Under the pieces are notes generated by a model, which was given only the letters and a program-made list of their open reading frames with translations, was not told the DNA's origin and did not search any database. Below, in pieces: positions 56,705 to 64,000 of a DNA stretch of 64,000 bases. The stretch spans positions 62,001 to 126,000 of the forward strand of contig NZ_WNZW01000010.1 of the NCBI RefSeq assembly GCF_009725165.1, written 5' to 3'. Numbering within the stretch: position 1 is the stretch's first letter; the number at the start of each line of letters is the position of its first letter. Both the position numbers and the translations under genes were made by a program. The DNA comes from Paenibacillus woosongensis. Lineage in GTDB: Bacteria > Bacillota > Bacilli > Paenibacillales > Paenibacillaceae.

Positions 56705-59290
56705 ATGAGCAGCACAACATTAACGCGGCAGGACGTGGAACTCTTGGCGCCGGCGGGCGATTGGGACTGTATGCGGGCCGCGGTGGCGAATGGGGCGGAC
56801 GCGATTTTTTTTGGAGTCGAGAAATTCAACGCCAGAGCCCGGGCGAACAATTTTCGCATGGACGAGCTTCCGGAGATTATGGCCTTTTTGCACAGCTACG
56901 GGGTTAAGGGATTCCTGACTTTTAATATTCTCGTATTCGAGGATGAGCTGCGGGATGCGGCGGAGTTGATCGAGGCCTGCATCGATGCGGGCGTAGACGC
57001 GGTGATCGTGCAGGATTTGGGACTGGTCAAAATGATTCGCGAAATGTCGCCGGACTTTCCGATTCACGGCTCGACCCAGATGACGATTACTTCGCCGGAA
57101 GCAGTCGAGTTCACGAAGCCATGGAATATGGAACGTGTCGTGCTGGGCCGCGAGAACAATTTGAAGCAAATCCAGAAAATCGGAGAACAGGCAAAGCTGC
57201 CGATGGAAGTGTTTGTTCACGGGGCGCTTTGCGTATCGTATTCGGGACAATGCCTGACCTCGGAGATGTGGGGCGGGCGCTCCGCGAACCGGGGGGAATG
57301 CGCTCAGGCCTGCCGTCTCCCGTATGACCTGATCGTGGACGGGGAGCAGAAGCCGATGGGGGATGTGGCGTATTTATTGTCTCCCAAAGACCTGGCAGCG
57401 ATTGATTTGATGCCGGAGCTGATCGAGGCGGGTGTGACGTCTTTTAAAATCGAAGGCCGCTTAAAAAGCCCGGAATACGTAGCTAACGTTGTGAGCAAAT
57501 ACCGCAAGGCGATTGACCGTTATTTTGACGGGGAGGATGCCCGGCCGTCGAAGGAAGAGGTTCGGGAGCTGCAGCAGAGCTTCTCGCGGGGCTTTACGCA
57601 TGGATTCCTGGAGGGCACGAACAATAAGAAGCTCGTAGAGGGCACGTTTCCGAAGAGCCGGGGCGTGTATTTGGGCCGGGTGGAGCAGGTGCTGCGCGAC
57701 GGCGTTGTCTGCCGCCTGGAGGCTCCTGTGAAGCGCGGAGACGGGATTGTCTTCGATGCCGGGGATCCGACGAAAAAAGAAGAAGGCGGACGTGTCTATG
57801 ATTTGCGCCGCAAAGGTGTGAGGCTGGAAGGCGAAGCGGACGAGAAGTGGATCGTCGATATCATACCGGGACGCAATGACGTCGATCTGCGCAAGGTTCA
57901 CGTCGGCGACCGCATTTGGAAGACGAGCGATCCCGCGCTGGATAAAAGACTGCGCCAGACGTTCGAGACGGACAAGCCATACCGGGTATTCCCGGTGCAT
58001 GTCCGCGCTGCAGGGCGGGCTGGCGAGCCGCTGGCGACCTTCTGGACGGATGTGCAGAAGGGAACAACGGTGCGCGTCGACTCCGAGCTGCTGCTCGAGA
58101 CGGCGCAAAAACGGCCGATGGACGGCGCCCTGCTCGAAGAGCAGTTCGGCCGTCTCGGCGGCACGCTGTTTCAGCTCGAGCAGCTGGATGCATCGCTGCA
58201 TGGCGATGTGATCCTGCCGATGCGAGAGCTGAACAGCATCCGCCGGCGCGCAGTGGAGCTGCTCGCCGGCGAACGGCCAAAGCCGCCCGTTTACGTGAAA
58301 CGGGCGGACGCCGCCACCGCCGCCACAGCTGTGCTGGGCGCGGCGGGCGCTGGCGCACCACGCGCAGCGGGTGCGCCTGAAGGCGGCGGCGCGGGCTTGG
58401 CCGCGCGCCGCGCCTTGCGCGGTGAAGCGGAGCTCACCGCGCTGTGCCGCAGCCTGCCGCAGGTGCAGGCTGCGCTGGAGGCTGGCGTAGGGATGATCTA
58501 CGCCGACTTTGAATTCATCAAGCAGTTTCCGGCAGCGGTGGAAGCCGTTCGGGCTGCTGGCAAACGAATCGCGCTCGCGACGCCGCGCATCCATATGCCG
58601 GGCGAGAACGGCTACCATAACAACATCCTGCGGCTTGAGCCCGATGCGGTGCTGGTGCGCAACACCGGGGCGCTGTACTATTATTTGCGCCACCGGCAGG
58701 AGAATCCGGACTCGAAGCATCCGCAACTGATCGGCGACTTCTCGCTGAATATTGCCAACCACAAGACCGTGGAGCTGTTTCTGGAGACCGGCTGCGATAT
58801 CGTTACGCCATCCTACGATCTCAACATCCAGCAGATGGTGGATTTGCTGGGCAACAGCCAGAGCCTGGCTGGTAATATGGAGATCGTCATTCACCAGCAC
58901 TTGCCGATGTTCCATACGGAGCATTGCGTCTACTGCACCTTCCTGAGCGAGGGTACGGACTATACGAACTGCGGCCGCCCATGCGAGCAGCATAGAGCAT
59001 CCCTGCAGGATCGTATCGGCATGTCCCATCCGGTTCGTGTTGATGAAGGCTGCCGCAATACGGTATATAATGCGATCGAGCAGTCGGGTGCGGAATATTT
59101 GCGGAACTTCCTGGAGCTTGGGGTACGGAGCTATCGTGTCGAATTCTTGGAGGAAACGCCGGAGAAGGTGCATGAGGTCATCCGTCTCTACACCCAAGCC
59201 CTACGCGGTGAAATTAGCGGCACCCAGGTATGGAAGACGCTCAAGGCGACGAACCAGCTCGGCGTGACGCGTGGACAGCTGATCAAGTAA
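56705..59290 (+). CDS. Double U32-family protein with DUF3656 (RlhA-like)
   Basis: An 861-residue protein. The first U32 domain starts VELLAPAGDWDCMRAAVANGADAIFFG and has the cysteine set CVSYSGQCLTSEMWGGRSANRGECAQACR. A DUF3656 region covers about residues 430-540. An Ala/Gly-rich linker of very high GC (near 58300-58430) leads to a second U32-like domain with HCVYCTFLSEG and NCGRPCEQH. U32 proteins were called collagenases, but E. coli RlhA hydroxylates 23S rRNA, so the role may be RNA modification. I choose ATG 56705 (GGGGAGGA just upstream); ATG 56612 would add 31 unlike residues. Followed by a terminator. Confidence 0.85.
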   Translation: MSSTTLTRQDVELLAPAGDWDCMRAAVANGADAIFFGVEKFNARARANNFRMDELPEIMAFLHSYGVKGFLTFNILVFEDELRDAAELIEACIDAGVDAVIVQDLGLVKMIREMSPDFPIHGSTQMTITSPEAVEFTKPWNMERVVLGRENNLKQIQKIGEQAKLPMEVFVHGALCVSYSGQCLTSEMWGGRSANRGECAQACRLPYDLIVDGEQKPMGDVAYLLSPKDLAAIDLMPELIEAGVTSFKIEGRLKSPEYVANVVSKYRKAIDRYFDGEDARPSKEEVRELQQSFSRGFTHGFLEGTNNKKLVEGTFPKSRGVYLGRVEQVLRDGVVCRLEAPVKRGDGIVFDAGDPTKKEEGGRVYDLRRKGVRLEGEADEKWIVDIIPGRNDVDLRKVHVGDRIWKTSDPALDKRLRQTFETDKPYRVFPVHVRAAGRAGEPLATFWTDVQKGTTVRVDSELLLETAQKRPMDGALLEEQFGRLGGTLFQLEQLDASLHGDVILPMRELNSIRRRAVELLAGERPKPPVYVKRADAATAATAVLGAAGAGAPRAAGAPEGGGAGLAARRALRGEAELTALCRSLPQVQAALEAGVGMIYADFEFIKQFPAAVEAVRAAGKRIALATPRIHMPGENGYHNNILRLEPDAVLVRNTGALYYYLRHRQENPDSKHPQLIGDFSLNIANHKTVELFLETGCDIVTPSYDLNIQQMVDLLGNSQSLAGNMEIVIHQHLPMFHTEHCVYCTFLSEGTDYTNCGRPCEQHRASLQDRIGMSHPVRVDEGCRNTVYNAIEQSGAEYLRNFLELGVRSYRVEFLEETPEKVHEVIRLYTQALRGEISGTQVWKTLKATNQLGVTRGQLIK

Positions 59291-59422
59291 GCTGGCTGAA
59301 GTTAACCATCCAACTACGTGAAGCGACGAATTGAATAAACCAACTAAAGTAAACTGGGCGGCTCAAGCCAAGTGCACGACGAAGGGCAAGCTAGCCGACC
59401 GATCTATAGGAAATAACTAACC

Positions 59423-59466
59423 AAAGCCCCTCTGACGCTTCGAAATTAAGCGGAGGAGGGGCTTTT
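59423..59466 (+). terminator. Terminator of the U32 gene
   Basis: AAAGCCCCTC (59423-59432) pairs with GAGGGGCTTT (59456-59465), with CGCTT/AAGCG inside, then T. Confidence 0.85.
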
Positions 59467-59612
59467 AGAATTGATAAAAAGTAGAAATTTTGGAGCTTTC
59501 GTCTGTTCTTGTCGCTGGAACTTATTAAGCAAGTTCTGCAGTGATAAGGCCAGGTGTTCCCTGTGTGGGCTTATCCCACATGCACTTCGAAGGAGGCGAC
59601 CGCCTGTCAGCG

Positions 59613-59801
59613 GTCTAACGAATCTTAGCCACGTTATTTGTACATATTTGCGATTATTTTGAATTTAACGGTTATCATCGACTCTATTTACGGTTTATCT
59701 GCTGTTTGGGGAAGTGAAGTGTAAAATAACGTTACCTGCAACCGTTACATTTACCCAAGGGCTTATTTTAACCAAATAATGATTGTGAGATTCGTTAGAG
59801 A
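59613..59801. repeat. Four-unit interspersed palindromic element, copy E5
   Basis: Direct units TCTAACGAATCTTA at 59614 and TTTAACGGTTATCA at 59664, inverted units ending ACCGTTA (59747) and ATTCGTTA (59797). Intervals are 50 bp on each side and the span is about 186 bp, as in E4. Units 2 and 3 both changed GAAT to GGTT relative to E4, which preserves their pairing. Subfamily B. Confidence 0.8.
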
Positions 59802-59806
59802 GTCGC

Positions 59807-60168
59807 GGTCAGTCTCAAGATCAAGGTCACCATCAGGGTCTAAGCCTTGGTGTCGCATCTCCCTAGGAGTCACGTCTTGCTGTTGCGCCCCGGTGTCGTA
59901 TCTCAGTGCTTCGTCTCAATGTCACATATCCGAGGTTTCACGTGTGTCTCACTTCGTGCCACAGTCTAGGTCCAGGTATCGCGTTTGCCTCGCCTCGTGC
60001 CACAGTTCTAGGTCAGATCTAGGCCCCTGCCTCACTTTAACTCTATGTCCTGCCCGGGTGCTTGCAAATTCGCTCTCATGCTTCACGACTTGCGCTCAGC
60101 AGCAAAGTCTTGCTACAAGATGGCGAAGTCTCTACCTTACGATGAGCGTCCCCAAACATCTACCACAA
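59807..60168. other. Gene-free, repeat-like stretch after E5
   Basis: Repeated short words such as GTCTCA and GTGTCG. A 26-bp segment with core TCGTGCCACAGT occurs twice (about 59949 and 59989). I see no supported gene; the ORFs here have no ribosome sites and protein-like features are lacking. Confidence 0.5.
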
Positions 60169-60807
60169 TTATAGCGTGGCAATGATTTTACCTGCAGAAA
60201 TGGCTGTGGTATAGTCGGCGGGCGTTCCGGTATGGTCATAACCCGTCGGCCAGAATATCGTAGCTTCCGGCGGAGAAGAATTCGCCGCCGACAACGTCGT
60301 CCAAGCGCCGCTGCTGTCCTTGTAGCTGAAGCAATCGCACACGACGGCGTCGTGGCGGGTCGTCCATTCTGGAAGCGGGTCAGGCACAATCTCGAATTTC
60401 TGATCACAAGTGGCAACAACAAGCCTGGCAGTGGTCAATGCACCGAAGGGTTCATCCTCAGCCAGGAAGGTCTTCACGACCTCGCCGGCAACCTTGAACT
60501 CCAGCTGGCCGTCGCAATTCAGGGATAGTTCGATCGGCACCACCGATCCTCCCTTTATCATCCACGGCCCCCCATCGTTGGCAAATCCGGTATTCCAGAA
60601 CCAGTGCCAGTTGTCATTTGCTGCTTCTGCGGGTTTGGTGGATAGTCCGCATTCGTAATGGACATTTGCGCCAAAGACACCCAAGTAGAAGTTGATGAAG
60701 CCTACATTTTTCTCGAAAGTTGCACTCTTGGGCAGCTGAATGGTAGTTCTTAGCCCATACACACCCACATCCGTTGACCATCGCAGAACTTTTGCATACT
60801 CTTCCAT
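60169..60807 (-). CDS. Unknown 212-residue protein
   Basis: A single ORF with AGAGG 8 bases before the ATG. It has no signal peptide or membrane segment. It is rich in aromatic residues and short beta-type stretches (GFINFYLGVFGANVHYECG, HWFWNTGFANDGGPWMIKGG, IELSLNCDGQLEFKVAGEVVKTF), which suggests a beta-sandwich fold such as a lectin or carbohydrate-binding module. I do not recognise the family. Three or four cysteines are present. It ends beside repeat element E5, and the upstream flank is AT-rich and gene-poor. Confidence 0.6.
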   Translation of the reverse strand: MEEYAKVLRWSTDVGVYGLRTTIQLPKSATFEKNVGFINFYLGVFGANVHYECGLSTKPAEAANDNWHWFWNTGFANDGGPWMIKGGSVVPIELSLNCDGQLEFKVAGEVVKTFLAEDEPFGALTTARLVVATCDQKFEIVPDPLPEWTTRHDAVVCDCFSYKDSSGAWTTLSAANSSPPEATIFWPTGYDHTGTPADYTTAISAGKIIATL

Positions 60808-61262
60808 AACTACAACCTCTTTTCGTATATTTTTTGGATAAAGGAGGACAAGCTGTCGCCATGCTGAGGTAGTATTGTCCTTTCATGAATTAAGGAAATT
60901 ATAGAAGGCGTTTTACAACCGTCGTTTAGTACTTTCGAAGTTTTAGCGGGAGATACTTCTTTTTTATATGCATAAAAAGCCTTGATTATATCCAAAGGGG
61001 ACTAAACTTGTTTTAGATTAAAAGATTTAACGGAGTTACACTTTGAAGATCCTCTTATTTATATAAACCAAATACAGAATCGATAATAATACAGTCAGAT
61101 GGACCAGTAGATTTCCATGTCCAGATTAATTCTCACAAGTAATCAAATGTTTTAAAACGAAGATGGTGGTGTGATTTGATAAAATGAATTACATTATGCA
61201 ACAAGAATAGAAAGTGGACATCCCCTTAATGCAAAAATAGATAATGGGTATAACAATGAAGG
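60808..61262. other. AT-rich stretch without a supported gene
   Basis: A minus-strand reading from a TTG at 60995 has no ribosome site and I do not accept it. The word AAGTGGACATCC near 61211 recalls the ends of IS3-type elements, which would suit the fragment that follows. Otherwise nothing I can support. Confidence 0.4.
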
Positions 61263-61490
61263 ATGTTGAAGATGAGTGAACAAGGCAATGGTACAACGAA
61301 ACGTTTAAACAAAGTCATAAAGTATGTTCAAGAACAAACCAAGTTACTTGAGGGGAATGCTAAAGAGTTAAACATTAATCCCGGTACATTACGAAACTGG
61401 GGTGAAAGTATCGAAAGACTGAGAATGAACCTGTTAACGAAGGCGATACTCTTCGCTAGTAATCTAGTAATCGATGAGCAACATCGTTAA
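61263..61490 (+). mobile_element. Remnant of an IS3-family orfA transposase gene
   Basis: A 75-residue reading, MSEQGNGTTKRLNKVIKYVQEQTKLLEG...KELNINPGTLRNWGE, resembles the N-terminal HTH of IS3-type OrfA proteins (recognition helix region with NINPGTLRNW). It is shorter than a full orfA, ends early, and no orfB follows, so it is a decayed copy. It lies at the edge of an AT-rich glycan-gene region. Exact IS name not assigned. Confidence 0.6.
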
Positions 61491-61508
61491 ATCGAAGAGC
61501 TGAAATCA

Positions 61509-61528
61509 AAGGAGCCTAATTGGCTCCT
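61509..61528. terminator. Short bidirectional-type hairpin
   Basis: AAGGAGCC and GGCTCCTT enclose TAATT at 61509-61528, overlapping the end of the glycosyltransferase gene on the minus strand. T-rich flanks are short, so efficiency is doubtful. Confidence 0.5.
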
Positions 61529-62817
61529 TCTTCAATATGTACTGCATATTTCATTTTTAGTTTTACAGCAAAATTACTAATATGATAAATAATAAATGAT
61601 ATAAAAATGGATGAACCTAGATAAACAAAGGGCATTAGAGGTAAATTGTAACGAGCATAAGCAAAGTAGTAGCTATTAATCACAGTAAAATAAAGTATAA
61701 ACAAAAAAATGAAGAATATTTCAGAGCGTTTATTTTTCAGCGAAAAAAGGGAAATTAGAAGGCCAGAAAAACCAATCCCTAACGAAATTTTTTGAAAAAG
61801 TGCTACGAAATCACCCGTTATATTAAATATTGGAATCCAATAAAAGGTATCTTTCCAAAATAAGATGGGCTTAAGAAGTAGATAACTTTTGATCATTGAA
61901 GACGGGTTTGTTTCCCACCAAACTCTCATTCTCTCTTTGGCAAAGATCTCCTCGTATTTAAGTTCATAATAAGCATCTTGCACAGGCATGACTTCTTTAA
62001 CCTTTATTATCACATCATCGTATGATTCGTTGTTCGGATATCCTTCGCCTTGAAATGTTCCAAGAAGTAATGGATCTCCCGAACTACCTGAAAGGGGTAT
62101 GAAGTCATTGAAATGAATATAGTTTCTAATCCACCAAGGAGTTAATAGCAGGATTAAAGTTATAAAAGCTATGGCGGCATACCTGATCATTAATTTCCAA
62201 GGATATTTTTTTGTTAGGTAGTATATTAGCAAAACAAAAGGCATTAGGGCTACCGTGGGCCTTAAAAATAAACAAATAACATAGAATGCCAACAAGCAGT
62301 AAAAATGTCTTCTTAGTTTAAACTTTACATGTAACATAGAAAAATAAACAAAAAAGATAAAACATGCTGTAAATGGTGCCTCTGTCATAACGAGGTTGTC
62401 AGTAACAATGTGAGGCACAGAAAGCGAGAAGATCAGAGCTGATAGAAGGCCAGTCCAAACATTATGTAAATATTTACCAATAAGGTATATTCCGTAAATT
62501 GAAGCCATGCCAAATAACATCATAAAAGTTTTTGTTACGTATAAACCTAAATCAGCAGAACCAAAGACATAAAATATTGTAGCAAGAAAGATGGTAAAGC
62601 CTGGCATAATATGTACTGTAGGAGTTCCTTTTTGATGATAACTAAACACTCCGGTTTGTAACAGATCCTTTGCACTATTGATATATCCTTGATCATCACT
62701 ATTAATGGTCATGCCAATACCGTATTTTGCCATGGTGTAATTTCTTAATATGAACGCAATGCCTAGCACTATATAGATAAGGTATTGATTTTTCCCTAAC
62801 AACATCTTTATCTTCAT
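61516..62817 (-). CDS. GT-C (family 39-like) membrane glycosyltransferase
   Basis: A 434-residue protein with about ten membrane helices. The first periplasm-side loop has the acidic motif INSDDQGYINSAKDLL, like the catalytic DD/DE of PMT/ArnT enzymes, followed by GVFSYHQKGTPTVHIMPGFTIFLA. Further helices alternate with loops such as RNYIHFNDFIPLSGSSGDPLLLG. Such enzymes use polyprenyl-phosphate sugars to modify lipids or proteins outside the membrane. ATG 62817 (KIKML...) is preferred; AAGGAG is 12 bases upstream, and an ATG directly after it has no spacing. AT-rich. Divergent from the acyltransferase gene. Confidence 0.8.
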   Translation of the reverse strand: MKIKMLLGKNQYLIYIVLGIAFILRNYTMAKYGIGMTINSDDQGYINSAKDLLQTGVFSYHQKGTPTVHIMPGFTIFLATIFYVFGSADLGLYVTKTFMMLFGMASIYGIYLIGKYLHNVWTGLLSALIFSLSVPHIVTDNLVMTEAPFTACFIFFVYFSMLHVKFKLRRHFYCLLAFYVICLFLRPTVALMPFVLLIYYLTKKYPWKLMIRYAAIAFITLILLLTPWWIRNYIHFNDFIPLSGSSGDPLLLGTFQGEGYPNNESYDDVIIKVKEVMPVQDAYYELKYEEIFAKERMRVWWETNPSSMIKSYLLLKPILFWKDTFYWIPIFNITGDFVALFQKISLGIGFSGLLISLFSLKNKRSEIFFIFLFILYFTVINSYYFAYARYNLPLMPFVYLGSSIFISFIIYHISNFAVKLKMKYAVHIEEGAN

Positions 62818-63032
62818 TAAGCTAATCATCTCCTTAGAAACTAATAGTATCATAATATTAATCTAGCGTGGTGTTCTTATAATGTTGTTGAGAAGAACTA
62901 TTTATAAAACTGGTAGATCAGACGAAGCAGAGTTGACATTATGCATATAGCTTGGGTTAAGTTTCATGAGATGATTGCGATAACCCGGGAGGTATGAGTA
63001 TAATTTAGAGCAATTACTATTTTTAGAAGAAG

Positions 63033-64000
63033 GTGCTCGATATTATAAATCAGAGGATCATATTTGCAGATATATTGAAGATTATAGCCATCTTTGCAGT
63101 AATTAATATCCATGTATCTGGATCATTCTCTATAGCTAGTTTTACTACAACCAATATCACTAACTGGTGGTTGGATAATGTATTTAACGGGGCTTCGAGA
63201 TGGGCGGTACCAATCTTTTTTATGGTATCAGGGATGCTGTTACTAGAACCGAAGAAAAATGATTCTCTAAAGGTATTTTTCACTAAAAGATTCAATAAAA
63301 TTTTTATTCCGTTTATAGTCTGGGGTGTATTGTATGAATTAATTAAACCCAGGTATACGGGCGTTGACTTTACATTCAAAGAAATGATAAAGGATTTTTT
63401 AGGAGGGTCAATCTATACACACTTTTGGTTTATGTATGCAATTATCGTCATATATATTTTTGCACCAATTTTAAAATCATTTGTTGCAAAAGCTAGCAAA
63501 GAAACTTTGTTATACACTCTGGCCGTTTGGTTCGTATTCGTATCAATATTGCCCCAACTAGAGCATTTATTAAAATTTAATTTTGATTATAGCACGGACA
63601 TATCTTTTATTTGTTCATACGCTGGTTACTTCCTCTTGGGGCATGTGTTATCCCAGTACGAGTTTACGAAACTTTTCAAATCTGTAGTTTATACAGGGGC
63701 TATAATTGGTTTGATATTTGCACCAATATCAACTTACTACCTCACCAAAAAGAACGATGGTAATTATGCAACCTTCTTCAGCAACAATTTGAGCCCTGAT
63801 GTAATCTTAATTGCTGTATCCGTGTTTCTTCTTTTCAAGTCGATAAATTGGGATCGCGTATCTGGGAAAAAGCAGGAAGTATTTGTAAGAGGAATTGAGA
63901 CATTGAGTAAAACTAGCTTCGGTATTTATTTGTTACACTTTATTGTTTTAAATGAGTTGGTACGAAGTGGAATAGGCGTTTTTAAAGTGGATGCTCCATC
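63033..64000 (+). CDS. Acyltransferase family 3 membrane protein (3' end outside window)
   Basis: An open frame of 322 codons running off the window. It reads RIIFADILKIIAIFAVINIHV at the start, then NGASRWAVPIFFMVSGMLLL, FIPFIVWGVLYE and YTHFWFMYAIIVIYIFAPIL, the usual pattern of acyltransferase-3 O-acetyltransferases with the essential histidine in IHV. They acetylate surface polysaccharides or wall polymers. The start is unclear: GTG 63033 is the only standard early start after an upstream TAG at 63024, but AGAAGAAGG overlaps it; ATT 63042 or ATA 63045 would be better placed and fit the family length. AT-rich, part of the right-hand island. Confidence 0.8.
   Translation, partial: MLDIINQRIIFADILKIIAIFAVINIHVSGSFSIASFTTTNITNWWLDNVFNGASRWAVPIFFMVSGMLLLEPKKNDSLKVFFTKRFNKIFIPFIVWGVLYELIKPRYTGVDFTFKEMIKDFLGGSIYTHFWFMYAIIVIYIFAPILKSFVAKASKETLLYTLAVWFVFVSILPQLEHLLKFNFDYSTDISFICSYAGYFLLGHVLSQYEFTKLFKSVVYTGAIIGLIFAPISTYYLTKKNDGNYATFFSNNLSPDVILIAVSVFLLFKSINWDRVSGKKQEVFVRGIETLSKTSFGIYLLHFIVLNELVRSGIGVFKVDAP

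Noticed and set aside
60810-60995. 61-codon minus-strand ORF before the unknown gene
   Set aside because: TTG start without ribosome site; no recognisable features; region probably is the upstream flank of the next gene.

Overview
The window reads as chromosomal DNA of a Gram-positive, Paenibacillus-like member of the Bacillales. The evidence is the set of Bacillus-type gene neighbourhoods (hpf-secA-prfB, argCJBDFGH, ftsEX followed by a ctpB-like protease and a MinJ-like PDZ protein, motAB, uvrBA), strong AGGAGG-type ribosome binding sites, frequent TTG and GTG starts, and a xylan/aldouronate utilisation cluster of the type known from Paenibacillus. Most of the window is moderately GC-rich. 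Both ends (1-6250 and about 60900-64000) are clearly AT-rich and carry surface-glycan genes, which suggests horizontally acquired islands.

Layout. 1-6253: the end of an IPT/TIG-repeat surface protein, three glycosyltransferases with helical-repeat tails and an FkbM methyltransferase, probably a surface-protein glycosylation island. 6471-12446: cold shock protein, ribosome hibernation factor, SecA, release factor 2 (made through a +1 frameshift) and a YitT-family membrane protein. 12626-20856: a complete arginine operon, argCJBDFGH. 21187-23184: a chemotaxis receptor with a SigD-like promoter. 23840-32831: an uptake and regulatory cluster (two permeases, YesM-like kinase, lipoprotein, YesN-like regulator, GH67 alpha-glucuronidase), probably for aldouronates from glucuronoxylan. 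32976-36693: a bactofilin-like protein, an MFS transporter and a VanW/G5 protein. 36916-43696: ftsE, ftsX, a LytM endopeptidase, a CtpB-like protease and a MinJ-like protein. 44670-46369: motA and motB on the minus strand. 46644-51532: uvrB and uvrA.

From 52000 on the window becomes accessory. It holds an 8-bp tandem array, a GH5 cellulase gene split by one in-frame amber codon, and an HTH/helical-repeat (RRNPP-type) regulator whose 3' end overlaps an unlisted 39-codon ORF with a perfect ribosome binding site and a signal-peptide-like start. That pair looks like an uncharacterised peptide quorum-sensing cassette. After it come a double U32 protein, an unknown 212-aa protein, an IS3 orfA remnant, a GT-C-type glycosyltransferase and an acyltransferase that runs off the end.

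The second main discovery is in the intergenic DNA. Five gaps (23.4, 41.9, 44.2, 52.6 and 59.6 kb) each contain an element of about 186-190 bp with the same geometry: two roughly 25-bp units 50-52 bp apart, then two more units 50-51 bp apart that are inverted in four copies and of ambiguous orientation in the near-palindromic 44.2-kb copy. The element can therefore fold into one long interrupted hairpin. There are two sequence subfamilies, and the two copies of one subfamily show paired compensatory changes. Several copies sit beside short tandem repeats. A separate pair of covarying hairpins flanks the 23.4-kb copy. All positions and motifs come from reading the sequence; family names come from recognisable motifs and were not checked against a database.
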